Part shown: in pieces, positions 1-10,129 of the stretch
Layout of the letters: each line of letters starts with the position of its first letter
How positions within the stretch are numbered: position 1 is the first letter of the stretch
Made by a program: the position numbers and the translations under genes
Notes under the pieces: generated by a model
Told to the model about the DNA's origin: nothing
What the model saw: the letters and a program-made list of their open reading frames with translations, nothing else
Database searches by the model: none
From: Odontesthes bonariensis
Taxonomy: Eukaryota > Chordata > Actinopteri > Atheriniformes > Atherinopsidae
Assembly: GCF_027942865.1 (NCBI RefSeq)
Contig: NC_134515.1
Coordinates: forward strand, 6,752,839-6,816,838
DNA length: 64,000 bases
Direction: 5' to 3'

Positions 1-272
1 AACTAAAGAATTAAGGAAACTTGATACGTATGTGTGCGTGTGTGTCACAAATTGAGCATAACTTTTCAGTGACGATACTGTATCTTCTTCAAAAGATAAA
101 CTAAACAATCTACCATCCTAAGACATTAAAAGGTTCATTCCTATTTTAGAGTTGCTGAAAGACGAACGATTCACCCTGAAAGAGAGGAAAGAGAGCCTGG
201 ACAAAAGTTTAAGTTCATCTTAGAACTATGGCTTATTTTTTATATGACAGGAAGATTATTTCAGTATTAATC

Positions 273-363
<91 letters not shown>

Positions 364-370
364 TAGATAG
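273..370. repeat. (GATA)n/(GACA) microsatellite
   Basis: About 98 bp of uninterrupted AGAT tetranucleotide with a short GACA block near its right end. The minus-strand ORF crossing it encodes only a Leu/Ser/Ile/Tyr periodic peptide and is not a gene. Confidence 0.97.
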
Positions 371-3300
371 TGTCACTCCCTCTCCTGTGGGACTTTGTTC
401 ATTACCTTGCAACAATTTGGAACCAAACACAGTCCGAATTCTTCAAACAAAAGTTAAGAATGTTATTTCTTCTCCCCCAATGTAATTTATCACTTTTAGG
501 GAAGCTGCCACAACTTAAGTGGATTGCCAGTAATTGTGGCTGGACCACCACTAAGCAGAAACGACTAAACCAGCTCATCAGGGAAGGATTTGAAATGGAG
601 GGTAGCAATCTCTTTATCCCTTAGCAGAGAATTAAAGGTGACAATCGCTCTATTTCTTAAGTTGGCTTGCCTCTCTTTTCTATGCCGTGATTTTCTTTAT
701 TTTCTGGCTCCTCGCTTTCTAGCCTTATAGCTCAGCTCTAGATGTAGAAGAGATGTACTGTTTGAATTTTATTTAGTACTTAACAGAGTCACTAAACGCA
801 GGAGGTTTTCTTTAGATTAATAATTCCCAGACGAATTGCTTTAAACCCCCAAAGAGCTGCTGCTGATTATGCTGCAACATGTGACAGAATTTCTTTTTAA
901 GGTCTCTGTATATTAACTTATCCATATTTCAGAGGAAATGCATCAACATAAAGTTAGCTTAACTGCAATAAGCAAGTGAGCAAATTCTCCAAATGGCTTT
1001 GTTTTCTCTTTTGCAAATAAGTCTGTGGATATGAGCAGAATGTCCCTGTCGACTTCCAGCTTTGTTGCCTGTGTGTTCAGTCGTCATGTTTGTACAACTT
1101 TATAGAAAATTAAGTATCCAGAGCAGCTGGATCACTTTACACAGCAGGTCCTCAGACAGGCAAGCACAGTGCAGGCTTTGCCCTGAACAAGCACCTTGCG
1201 GAGGCATGTCTGGGTGCCTTTATTTAAAACAAACAGACTCAGATGTTCATTTGGACCTGCTGCAGCTGTTACCTCTGCACTCCTATACGAAGCAGTAGTA
1301 GAGGAGAATGTAGACTGCATGCTCTGCACTATAATTGTGTCATATTTTTGTTATTGAATTATTGAATTACAAAACAGCTTTTTAGACACTCAATTCTTAG
1401 GATGATGTAGTCGTTGGCTTTGTTTGATTTAACTTATGGTATGGTGAATGATGAATGATAATTCTCATCAGTCATGAGGAGACAAAGCATTTCCAGCCAC
1501 ATGCAGCCCTTCAAAAAAGACATATTAGATGAAATCTCTAAAATATTCAGAAAGGTGTTGTTCTCATCACTTTCACTCCTTATCAGCCTACGATGTGGAA
1601 AAAAACTATCCTCGTGAACAAAAAAAATGGAGGAGCAGCAGTTGTGGCCGTGTCTCTCTATTCAAAGTTGAAAATGACCACAATGAAGACAAAAAACCCC
1701 ATTAAAAGAAATGTTGTGCTGTTATCACGGTACATGTTTCAAACTTGTTGTCACCTATGTTGCCAACCCTTTTGACTGTCAGAGCTTAAGGTACTGGGAT
1801 GAAACGTTCCCCGGTGCTTTTCTGCCACATAAAGATTCAATCGACGAATGTCCTAACACAATAAAATAAAAAAATGACATATCTAAAATCTTTTAACAAT
1901 AGCAGATTAGCATTGTAACTGTCAACATTTTAACAACCACATTTGAGCTGCTGCCTGATTTGTTCTATGCATGTGTTGGAAACAAACCATAGTGAACCCC
2001 CTTTAAACTTACTTCCACCCTTTTATGGTTTCCTGCATTAATAAAACAAACCAGGTTTTCATTATGGATGAAACATGGCAACAGACACACACTAGACGCC
2101 AAAAATGGTCTTTATTCACTTGCATGCAGTTGCTCATGTTCTTAAAAGCCTGCCCATAACCCTGGAGTCATATTTCCAAATAATATTCAGAGTCTTTATA
2201 AATGGCAGTAAGAAAAGTCTCTAATTAAGAGCTACAGAACTGCTTATAGCAACTTTTTTCTGTAGAAATGAATCAGTTATTGAGTTAAAAGATGGGCAGA
2301 GTTCATCCTGTTGGATGCCATCATGTTTCATGACTGAAATTTGTGATGTTTATAATGACTGATTTACAGCTCAGAAGTTAGTGTCAGTGGTAAAATATTT
2401 TCCTTTTCTTAGACAGGAAGGATTTTTTTGTTTGTTTGTTTGTATTTGGACTCATAAGGTGTTTTGAGAACACTGACCCTTATCAACATGGCTGTGGGAA
2501 ACAGATGGACTGTGAATGGAGTGATGGGATCCTATGATAGGAGTCCAAGTGTAATTATCCAGTGGTCTCTGCGTGACATCTGTTCATCTGATAAACCAGG
2601 GGTTAACATATCTCTCTTAAAAATCAGAGATATTGCTGTATGGTCTTGAATGTACGTTTTGTGAAAGTGTCGGTGATAAACACGTATACTGTTGTATATC
2701 TTACTATGTTCTGTATCTGGTGTGTGTGAGTGGTGCAGCAGCTGCTCCCTCCTGTTCTTTTTCACCTGTTGTGATATTGGATAGCTACAGTTGAATAAGA
2801 ATGGATAAGAACCATGATGAAAGGAAGTGAACACATTCAAAAGAAAAAAAAACAGGTATAGAGGAAATAAGGTCATACATATAAACCAGGTCTCAGAAAT
2901 GAGCCGTGAAGGACAATATTTGTAATTTGTAAAAAACACTTTAAAGCTGCAACACTATCATTTAAAGAGTAACAGTGCAGTGTGAGGAACAGGAATGATT
3001 TAAGTTGGATATTCACAAGAGATTCTTGTATTTTAGCTGGCTGTGACAAATATGAGAGCCGGAATTTCAGAAGGGTTGCATGAGAAAAGTATAAGTGGAG
3101 AGACCAGCTGTTAAAGTAAGGGATCATATCAAAGAGTGCTCTGAGCAGAACTGCTTGCATTACATTAGCAAATTTTACCAACAGCAAACAGCTGCACTGT
3201 GAAGCAGGGTCTTAACATCGTCGGGGATCGGGTTCAACAGAGGACAGAGGTGATCTGATATAATTCTTATCAAATGGGCTAACCAGCAGCTCTTGAATTA

Positions 3301-4742
3301 TTATTAAAAGCTGCAAAGACTTTTCCTTATGGCATGACACTGAACATCCATCAGCTGCAGCCACGGGAGGAAAGAAGAGAGTTGATTGAATTCACTGCCA
3401 TCCAGAGTTTTGCTGGGAATGTCTTTGGAACCAAGTGCAAATAATAATTCAATTTAGCTTTTTTACTTTTATTGGAGAGCTGCATTTGTCTTGATTTTGT
3501 CTTAAAGCAAACCAGTGGCTGGGTTCATAAATACATCTGGAATGAGCCCAGGCTTTGTTTCTCATGTTATGTAATACTATAGTTCCTTCTGAGAACCAAT
3601 TAATCGATCTATTATGAATTATTCTTTTGGTCAACTAATGTGTTGAACCTAATTTTTTATGTTAACACTTCAAAAATAGGCCATGGGACAATGATCACAA
3701 AGACCAAGCTCACATACAGAACTGTACTCCTGATATGATAGTTAGTGAGCAGGAGATTCTGTATACAGTGCTTGGAAACAAATTCAGCATACAGGTTCAA
3801 AGGCAGCTTTTAGGGGACAAACAAAAGTTCTTACAATGGTGGTGAGTCTAAGGCTACCGTGACAAAAAAGGAAATAAGAAAAAGAGTTTGGTCGAGCCAT
3901 CAGCCCTGGAAAATAGGGAGGGTACTTAATAACCAGTAATAGATTAGCATTCGCATAAATTTGTTTTGAATAATCGGAGGTAAGATTCAACCAATTTAAA
4001 TCAAAATCCCCTAAAATCATCTCAGACAACAGTTTTTGTCAGGGAAAACCAAACACATACCGATTACATCAGCCCCAAAATTTCTGAGTGGAATTTAGGT
4101 CAATAATCTAATGGGCACGATAGTGTGAAATTCAGTTGTAAGTGGGGTGATATGGCTAAGTTTTTAAATACTGAATTGCAAGTCAACCCATGTTAATAAA
4201 AGGTTCTCTTGATATGTGTGTATGTCAAATGTCACTAAATTGTTTGTTAAATGGTAACAGGATTAACAGACAAATGCAGCTCAAATTCAAACATGAAAAC
4301 CAGTTAAAGGGAAGCTGGAAAATAGAGTGGACACTGGCAAATGAATGGTACAAACCTGATGGCTGCTTGAAAACCAGCTAACCATCAGTGTGTTGCACTC
4401 ACAGATTTGTGATTTTGCTGGTCTACGTCATCTGAATATGCCAGAATTAGGTATTTGTGCTGGCTGAAAATATGAAAAAACTACAAAATATATCAAAGCT
4501 GTTAATGAAAAAGATTAAGTTTTAATACACCCTCCCCTTTTTGGGCATGTTTATTTGTTTTTGTAAATAAATAATAAACGACACTCCATTACATGTGAAT
4601 ACTTGCTCCCCAACACTGAGGATCAATCAGTATCAGTTGCCATTAAATATGGAAATAACCTGTAAGAGTTCAAGAAAATGCTTTTGTGGACTGCAAATTG
4701 CATTTTGAAAAATTCTGGCCTGTCACCAGGCTCAAACTGAGC
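371..4742. other. Gene-free AT-rich stretch
   Basis: I see no coding exon, RNA gene or recognisable transposon here. ORFs are short, uncorrelated between frames and without motifs. The segment around 3300-3420 is non-repetitive and less AT-rich than its surroundings. It could be a regulatory element, but nothing in the sequence proves this. Confidence 0.5.
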
Positions 4743-4747
4743 CAGTA

Positions 4748-5301
4748 TGTCACGGCTATATCCTAGCCGCCTGAGAACATATCAGGACTCAAGAACAAAT
4801 GATATACAAATGAAAGGATTTATTTAATACAGAGAGAAAGTGGGATGGAGACTGAATCCAGGAGAACTGGGGAGGGTGCAGGAAGAGGGAGAAGGTTAGA
4901 TGAAGTCTCCATGTTCCAGGGATGTTGCAATGAACGAAATGTTTGTCCTTGCTTTTATCCAGATGAGATTAAAGCTGGAGTAGAGGGTACAGGCTGTGTT
5001 ACTTGGCTTAGAGTGGACAGAGGGTGGACAAGATGGGTGAGTGATGGAACACACAGACTTGAGGTAAGTAAACAATGTGAGAAATAACAACTCACAATGA
5101 AAATGGAGAGGGCCGAATTACCACAGTTAAGTGAGAACAATCTGGCGAAGACTGGTTGTTCCTGCAGCTCCTATAAGTGTCTCACAATGATGGTAGATGA
5201 GGAACAGGTGTGGTGGCAGGAACAATCAAGTCTCCGCCCCAGACTGTCAGAAGGCCTGCCCAGCCCCGCCTAGAACTCAGAAAACACAGATGATCGTGAC
5301 A
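4748..5301 (-). mobile_element. Solo LTR of an LTR retrotransposon
   Basis: A 554-bp unit starts TGTCACG and ends CGTGACA, so it has the TG...CA termini of an LTR. It is flanked by an exact 5-bp target duplication, CAGTA, at 4743-4747 and 5302-5306. An AATAAA signal lies on the minus strand near 4830, which orients the LTR to the minus strand. No gag or pol sequence adjoins it, so this is a solo LTR left by LTR-LTR recombination. A 5-bp duplication fits Ty3/gypsy or BEL/Pao; the family is undetermined. Confidence 0.8.
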
Positions 5302-5306
5302 CAGTA

Positions 5307-6087
5307 AGGATAAATTGCTAGCTAGTCTTAATACTAGAAACAGCTGCTAAGACATTAAGTTCTGTGCCACAAGGAAACAGAGAAAAAGAGATGTGTAGTG
5401 AGTCTGTGCCACTGATTCAAATTGTTTGCAGGGTTTTTTTCTGCAGTTACCTGACTGCAGCTCTCTAAAGTGATTTAATTCCCCAGTGTTATTATGCTGC
5501 CATCGGGTGTTGATTTTCTTTGTAGGATTTTGTTCTCTCTTGGTTTGTGTATATGTGTGTTTGTTTTATTTGAGGTATATGCTGTTGCCAACAAAGTTGT
5601 ACCAGTTCCACATCCGAGCAAATATTGACGAGAAAAGAAAATTAGTAAGACTGGCAGACTTGATTTCTTTCTCCGAATCCAGCATGCATTAAGATTTCAT
5701 ATTGCTCTGCAGTCTCTGGCTTATATTTGGCAAAAGCAGTGTGACTGCTCTAAAATCAATAGGAAAGAGAGGTGTAGCTTGGAAACTGACCAAAATTTAG
5801 GGCTCACATAAAAATCCCATCGCACCTACACTATTAAAAAAAAAGCACTCTTCGCTTTTAAAGAGTTAGATATGCAATCACATATATGGTCCTCCCTAGA
5901 TCACACTGATAAAGAGACAAGGGTTAGCTCTCAGTGGAGCCAATAAAGTTTGATTTACCTGCAGACGTTTAAAAAAGGGGGCACAATTTTCCCTCTAATG
6001 TGAAATGAAAAGCACTGGAGGAGAAAATCATTTCATCATTCTATGTGTCACAGAAGGAGAGACAATTGACTAATATGTGTGTGCGTT

Positions 6088-6091
<4 letters not shown>
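5307..6091. other. Gene-free stretch
   Basis: AT-rich DNA between the solo LTR and a TG microsatellite. No exon, RNA gene or transposon recognised. Confidence 0.5.
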
Positions 6092-6122
<31 letters not shown>

Positions 6123-6150
6123 AGTGAGAGAGAGAGGGAGGGAGACAGAC
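6092..6150. repeat. (TG)n followed by GA-rich tract
   Basis: About 29 bp of TG dinucleotide runs into an imperfect GAGA/GGGA purine tract. Ordinary fish microsatellite. Confidence 0.95.
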
Positions 6151-6569
6151 GATTCAGTGACTGCCCAGAGGATAAATGATTACCTTTGTTCAGATGGAGC
6201 TTTAAGCTGAAGAGACTGTGATGATGTGGTACCGAAGGCTCGGTGTGAATCCCATCGGCCATGGTACATCATCTCCCACTCGGTCTGATTCATATAGACT
6301 TGTAAAGCTATGCACAGCTCACATAGTGTCACCACAACACCTTAATATTGAACTGTACCACCTCACGAAAAAAATGTACTTTTCCAGTTCTTTGCTTCCT
6401 CTTTGCATTTATCAGAATTAGTTAATTCCATAAACTGTATAATAAAGACAGACATGGCCTCCCATGTAAAATATTCAGGCATAGCACAAGTGACATAAAT
6501 TCACATTTTTATCTAATCCCAAGCAGTGGGAGGCTCTTGTGCAAAAAGATTTACACTACACGATCATTG

Positions 6570-6905
6570 TGGTAGGGGCTGCACGGTTTGCTATTGCCTC
6601 ACAGCAAGAAGGTTCCTGGCTGGGATCTCAGCTGGAGCCTTTCTGTGTGGAGTTCGCATGTTCTCCCTGTTTATGCATGGGTTCTGTCCAGGTACTCATA
6701 CCTCCTACCATCGAAATACATGCATGTTAGCTTAATTGGTAACTCTAAATTGTCCCTAGGAGTGAGTGTGAGTGTGCATGTTGTCGATCTTGTTTGTCTC
6801 TGTGTGCCCCTGAGTTGAACTGGCAACCTCTCCAGGGTGTAACCTGCCTGTCGCCCAATGGCTGCTGGGATAGGAATTAGGAGAGTATATAAAATGGATA
6901 TAGAT
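6570..6905 (+). mobile_element. SINE-like interspersed repeat (tRNA-type head), full-length copy
   Basis: This belongs to a family common in teleosts that I recognise by pattern. It has the head GGGCTGCACGG, the phrase GCCTCACAGCAAGAAGG, the block TCTGTGTGGAGTT, then TTAATTGGTAACTCTAAATT and a terminal part near ATGGATA. In better copies the head resembles RNA polymerase III A and B boxes, so a tRNA-derived SINE is my inference. A second copy lies inverted at 16945-17283, with small fragments near 22215 and 30495. Confidence 0.7.
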
Positions 6906-7110
6906 TTTTGTGACCAAAGGAATTCAAAATACCAATATGGTTGCAATATTTTGAGACAATCCTACTTTAGAATTATATTTCATGGAGTTGAAAATGCAAA
7001 CAACAAACAGCAGATTTCCAAGACTTTTTTTTATAAATAAAATGTCAATTGAAACAATATCACTTATGTTGAGCTTACTTTGAATCAACTGTACTCAACA
7101 ATTCTTTAAA

Positions 7111-7146
7111 GGGTTAGGGTTAGGGTTAGGGTTAGGGTTAGGGTTA
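7111..7146 (+). repeat. Interstitial telomeric repeat (GGGTTA)6
   Basis: Six perfect copies of the vertebrate telomere hexamer lie in ordinary AT-rich DNA. They are too short and too internal to be a chromosome end. Such arrays usually come from double-strand-break repair or telomerase action at a break. Confidence 0.95.
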
Positions 7147-7699
7147 AGTCCAGAATCTATTTCATGACATTTGAAAATTTCATGACATTGATAGATTCAA
7201 TTGGATTGAATAAAATAAAATATTTGTATTCTAAATCAGTAAAGAAAATAACATATAATTATCATATAATAAGATGAATACTTTTTCACTGCACTGAAGC
7301 CATAGCTGACATCAAGCACTTTCATGTATGAGCACAAATACTTGTGAAATTCTCTGTAATTATATCTGTAAAGTTCAGCAGCTGTTATAGGAGAGGAAGC
7401 CTTGTGTCCATATGTTAAGCACGTAGTCTCATCTTCTTAGAAAATTGCCAATGGGGACACTTTAGAAGGGCAGTGGCCAAACAAGATACCTGATATAGCT
7501 TCTCACTGATATTACTATAGCAACCCTATCTTCTGTATAATGGGGACATGGGCAGCTCCGGGTCTCAGTAGAGGGACTATCAAATGGGCTTTATGTCTAT
7601 GTGCACTCCTGTGTAGTCTATTCCTGATGTGCGTTTGTGACAAATATGATGTGTAATTCTTTCCATTAAAAGAAATCCTGAATCCTGGTTCCACTTTCA

Positions 7700-8207
7700 A
7701 GAGGTGTTGTTTAAACGATCACACAGTTGTCAGAGACCAGAGAAGTTGCTGCTCAGCACTATGGGATTTATGTATGCACAACATTTGGTTGGACTGGGTT
7801 GGACTGGGTTGGACTTTCTGGAGCGGTCCTTAACTGGTTCAGGTCCTACTTTAGAAGGCCGGAGTTATTTTGTTACAATTGGCAGCTCTGAATCTGAGCG
7901 AGTGGCCATGACTTGTGGAGTCCCCCAGGGGTCAATTCTTGGACCTCTTCTGTTTAACTTGTATATGCTCCCTTTGGGTCAGATATTGCAGAATTTTAAC
8001 ATCAATTATCATATATGATACACAACTTTATGTATCTCTGTCACCGGACGACTGCAGCCCAGCAGACGTACTGTGTCAGTGTCTGGAGGAAGTAAACACC
8101 TGGATGAGAGAGAATTTTCTACAATTAAATGAAGACAAAACTGAGATCATTCTGTTTGATTGCAAAGAGAAGAGGGTCAGCGTTGGTAAAAATCTTGAGA
8201 CTCGGGA
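7700..8207 (+). mobile_element. L2-type LINE, 5' segment (reverse transcriptase fragment)
   Basis: Translation gives a recognisable LINE reverse transcriptase: [20 protein letters not shown] near 7915-7975, then DTQLYVSLSPDDC, CLEEVNTWMRENFLQLNEDK and TEIILF up to about 8160. The fragment is dead. A frameshift lies near 7850, and the catalytic YADD box is reduced to Y-D before TQLY. The 5' side is truncated near 7700, beside a tandem of GGTTGGACTG. The reading continues at 13375 after a 5.2-kb insertion, so this is one LINE split in two. Confidence 0.85.
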
Positions 8208-8208
8208 C

Positions 8209-8912
8209 CTCAAGGGCGGTTTATGGTCGGAAACCAGGTCGTCTGCGTGTGTGTCGGAGTTAACGCAGACATGCCCCCCCCCCCCCTTACGCAGACACCC
8301 TGGTGCACCTCCCCAAAATTGTAAAGGGCAAATTAGACTTCTGCAACTGCGCACATCAATTGACGCTTGAGTCTGGTCGCGAACCAGTTTTGCTGTTATG
8401 CATCTGCGCCCTCGGTCTGGAATTTCTAGGGACGCACAGCAGTTTCCCCCCAAAAGTATTCGAGAACTCGCGAGAATTTCGGTGGGCGGTGACAAGAACT
8501 TCGGCGGCGGCGGAAGTGTTTATCTTTCAAAACAACAATGGCGTGTATGCAAGATATGGATCTGGAGTTGCTCGACATCGAAGAAGAACAGCTCCTTTTA
8601 TTGGAGTTGGCGAAAATGCAAAGGAGGAAGCGTAGGTGGTCTGTACGCCCCTTGAATCAGACCAGGGATGAGACTGGACGAGAAGAACAACCACACAGAC
8701 AACCGGAAAGGCACACCAAGGACCAATCACAGCTGCTTTTTGTTGCGCACTTCCGCTTGAGCTCTGCGTGGGTTTGCGTCCATCCGACGTGTAGTCAGGA
8801 TTTTTTTGAGGTGCGCGACGACGGGTGCAGACCCTCTGCGCGGGGGGCGTGGTCGCGCACAGAGACAGATTTGACGGTTGCAGAGGCTATGCGTCGAAAG
8901 CATAAACTCAGC
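8209..8912 (+). mobile_element. PIF/Harbinger-type element, left end with transposase N-terminus
   Basis: The left edge resembles a Harbinger terminus (GGGCGGTTTATGG) and shares TGTGTCGGAGT and GCAGACATG with the inverted end at 13373. From the ATG at 8538 an ORF begins with an acidic, leucine-rich start (LLDIEEEQLLLLELAKMQRR), then basic RRWSVRPLNQ. I recognise this as the N-terminus of Harbinger-type transposases. Similarity stops after about 40 residues, the catalytic domain is absent, and the rest of the ORF (to 8951) runs into a MITE. Non-functional remnant. Confidence 0.6.
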
Positions 8913-8916
8913 TTAA

Positions 8917-9330
8917 AGGACAAGACCGTTTTTTTTAAATTGGGTCCTTGATTTCACATTATAACATGATGTTCTACTCACCCCTGCTTGTTGTTGGTAA
9001 TTTGGAGCTGTTCCGAAGATATTCGAGAGGCGTCTGGCTGCTCTCTTGAGACATTCGGCCATGAAACGGTTTGCTATGGGCAACGTTATACAGGCACAAA
9101 CTATGCTGTTTATAATTTATTAATTACTGTACACTAGCACTGACGTGGAGGTGCGTCGCTTACTTAAAAAAATCCGGGTTACTGTAATTTTGAATTTTTG
9201 TCGTAAAGTGGGTGTTACTGACGTCATCATCGTGCTACTACCACAGACAGCCCACAGACAAACACACACAGATATGTTATTGTTATAATGTGAAATCAAG
9301 GGCCCAATGTCAAAAAAACGGTCTTGTCCT
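8917..9330 (+). mobile_element. TTAA-flanked MITE, asymmetric copy
   Basis: A 414-bp element is flanked by TTAA at 8913-8916 and 9331-9334. Termini are inverted: AGGACAAGACCG at the left and CGGTCTTGTCCT at the right. The left side carries a long arm of about 270 bp, while the right side repeats only the outer 50 or so bases. It is homologous to the symmetric foldback copy at 43952-44594. TTAA targets and a TTAAAGG start suggest the Kolobok/T2 or piggyBac superfamilies; the assignment is inference. Confidence 0.85.
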
Positions 9331-9599
9331 TTAAAGGCTCTAGCATGGTTACCGCGTCTGCTCGCGCGAGCGGTGTTGATGACGTCACGAGTTCGTGCCC
9401 GCCATATATAGTGGCGCAAGTCGATGCGCCAGTAGTTGCAATTTTCTCCGTCACAGAGGTGGCGCTGCTACGTGAAGGTTACCGCTACTCTACAACCACG
9501 AAAGTGGAGAAGAAAACAATGAAGAGCAGGAACACTGTCATTAATGATACTGCTGCAGTATTTGGATCATTTTAATTTTTTAATTCAGTTAAAAGAGGT

Positions 9600-9835
9600 G
9601 AAGGTCTGAAGCCCCCGGCATCACCACTTTTTGAGTCTCTGCCCTCTTCTTTCCTTCACGTATCTGTCCCGTAGCTTCTTCCACACTTTCTTACAGAACT
9701 CTCCCTCTTTCCCCAAAGTTCTGCCCATCTCTGTGCACCAGTTTTGGGAGTTTACTGTGCTGTTTCACTGCAGTTTCGTACAGCTGCCTGTACAAACGCA
9801 CCTCCTCACTGAGCCTGGTCTCACAGCGGTCTTTT
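9600..9835 (-). pseudogene. MADF/Myb-like domain fragment (Harbinger-associated ORF)
   Basis: Minus-strand translation, joined across frames, gives EEVRLYRQLYETAVKQHS followed by KKVWKKLRDRYVKERR. This resembles the MADF (Myb/SANT-like) domain of the second ORF of PIF/Harbinger transposons. A frameshift and stop separate the halves. It ends next to the Gmr1-type LTR and is probably part of the Harbinger sequence that received the retrotransposon. No functional protein is expected. Confidence 0.5.
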
Positions 9836-9864
9836 CAAGGGAAGCACCAGGCCTGATACGTCAT

Positions 9865-10129
9865 TGTAACAATTCCGTTGCTACCGTGGGTTCACCCAAC
9901 ACATGAGCAGAGACGTGGTTGACTTATACTCGTTTATTTGGTATTGATCGAGGTGAATAGCCAGAACGGCAGAAGATGAACTCCAGCTTCTCCGTGTGCT
10001 CGTTCGTTCATGCGTCCTTCCGTCTCTGGCTCTGGGTCTCGATCCCTTCATCTCCCTCCTCAGCCTGGACCAGCACGCTACTGATAAAGGGGAGAATGAT
10101 TAGCCGACGATGTACAGGTGTGCCAATCA
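9865..10129 (-). repeat. 3' LTR of the Gmr1-type retrotransposon
   Basis: Read on the minus strand, this 265-bp segment begins TGATTGGCAC and ends GTTACA (TG...CA). It contains an AATAAA signal about 70 bases from its end. It is preceded by the polypurine tract AGTGGGAGGGGAGA. The pol ORF stop lies inside it. There is no matching 5' LTR near 13 kb. Confidence 0.75.

Noticed and set aside
233..430. 65-codon minus-strand ORF with Ser/Ile/Tyr/Leu periodicity
   Set aside because: It is a translation of the GATA microsatellite.
7111..7146. Chromosome end
   Set aside because: Only six telomere units, with normal sequence on both sides.
8303..8951. Independent host gene in the 8.3-8.95 kb ORFs
   Set aside because: The recognisable part is a Harbinger-type transposase start; the remainder is terminal repeat or MITE sequence.
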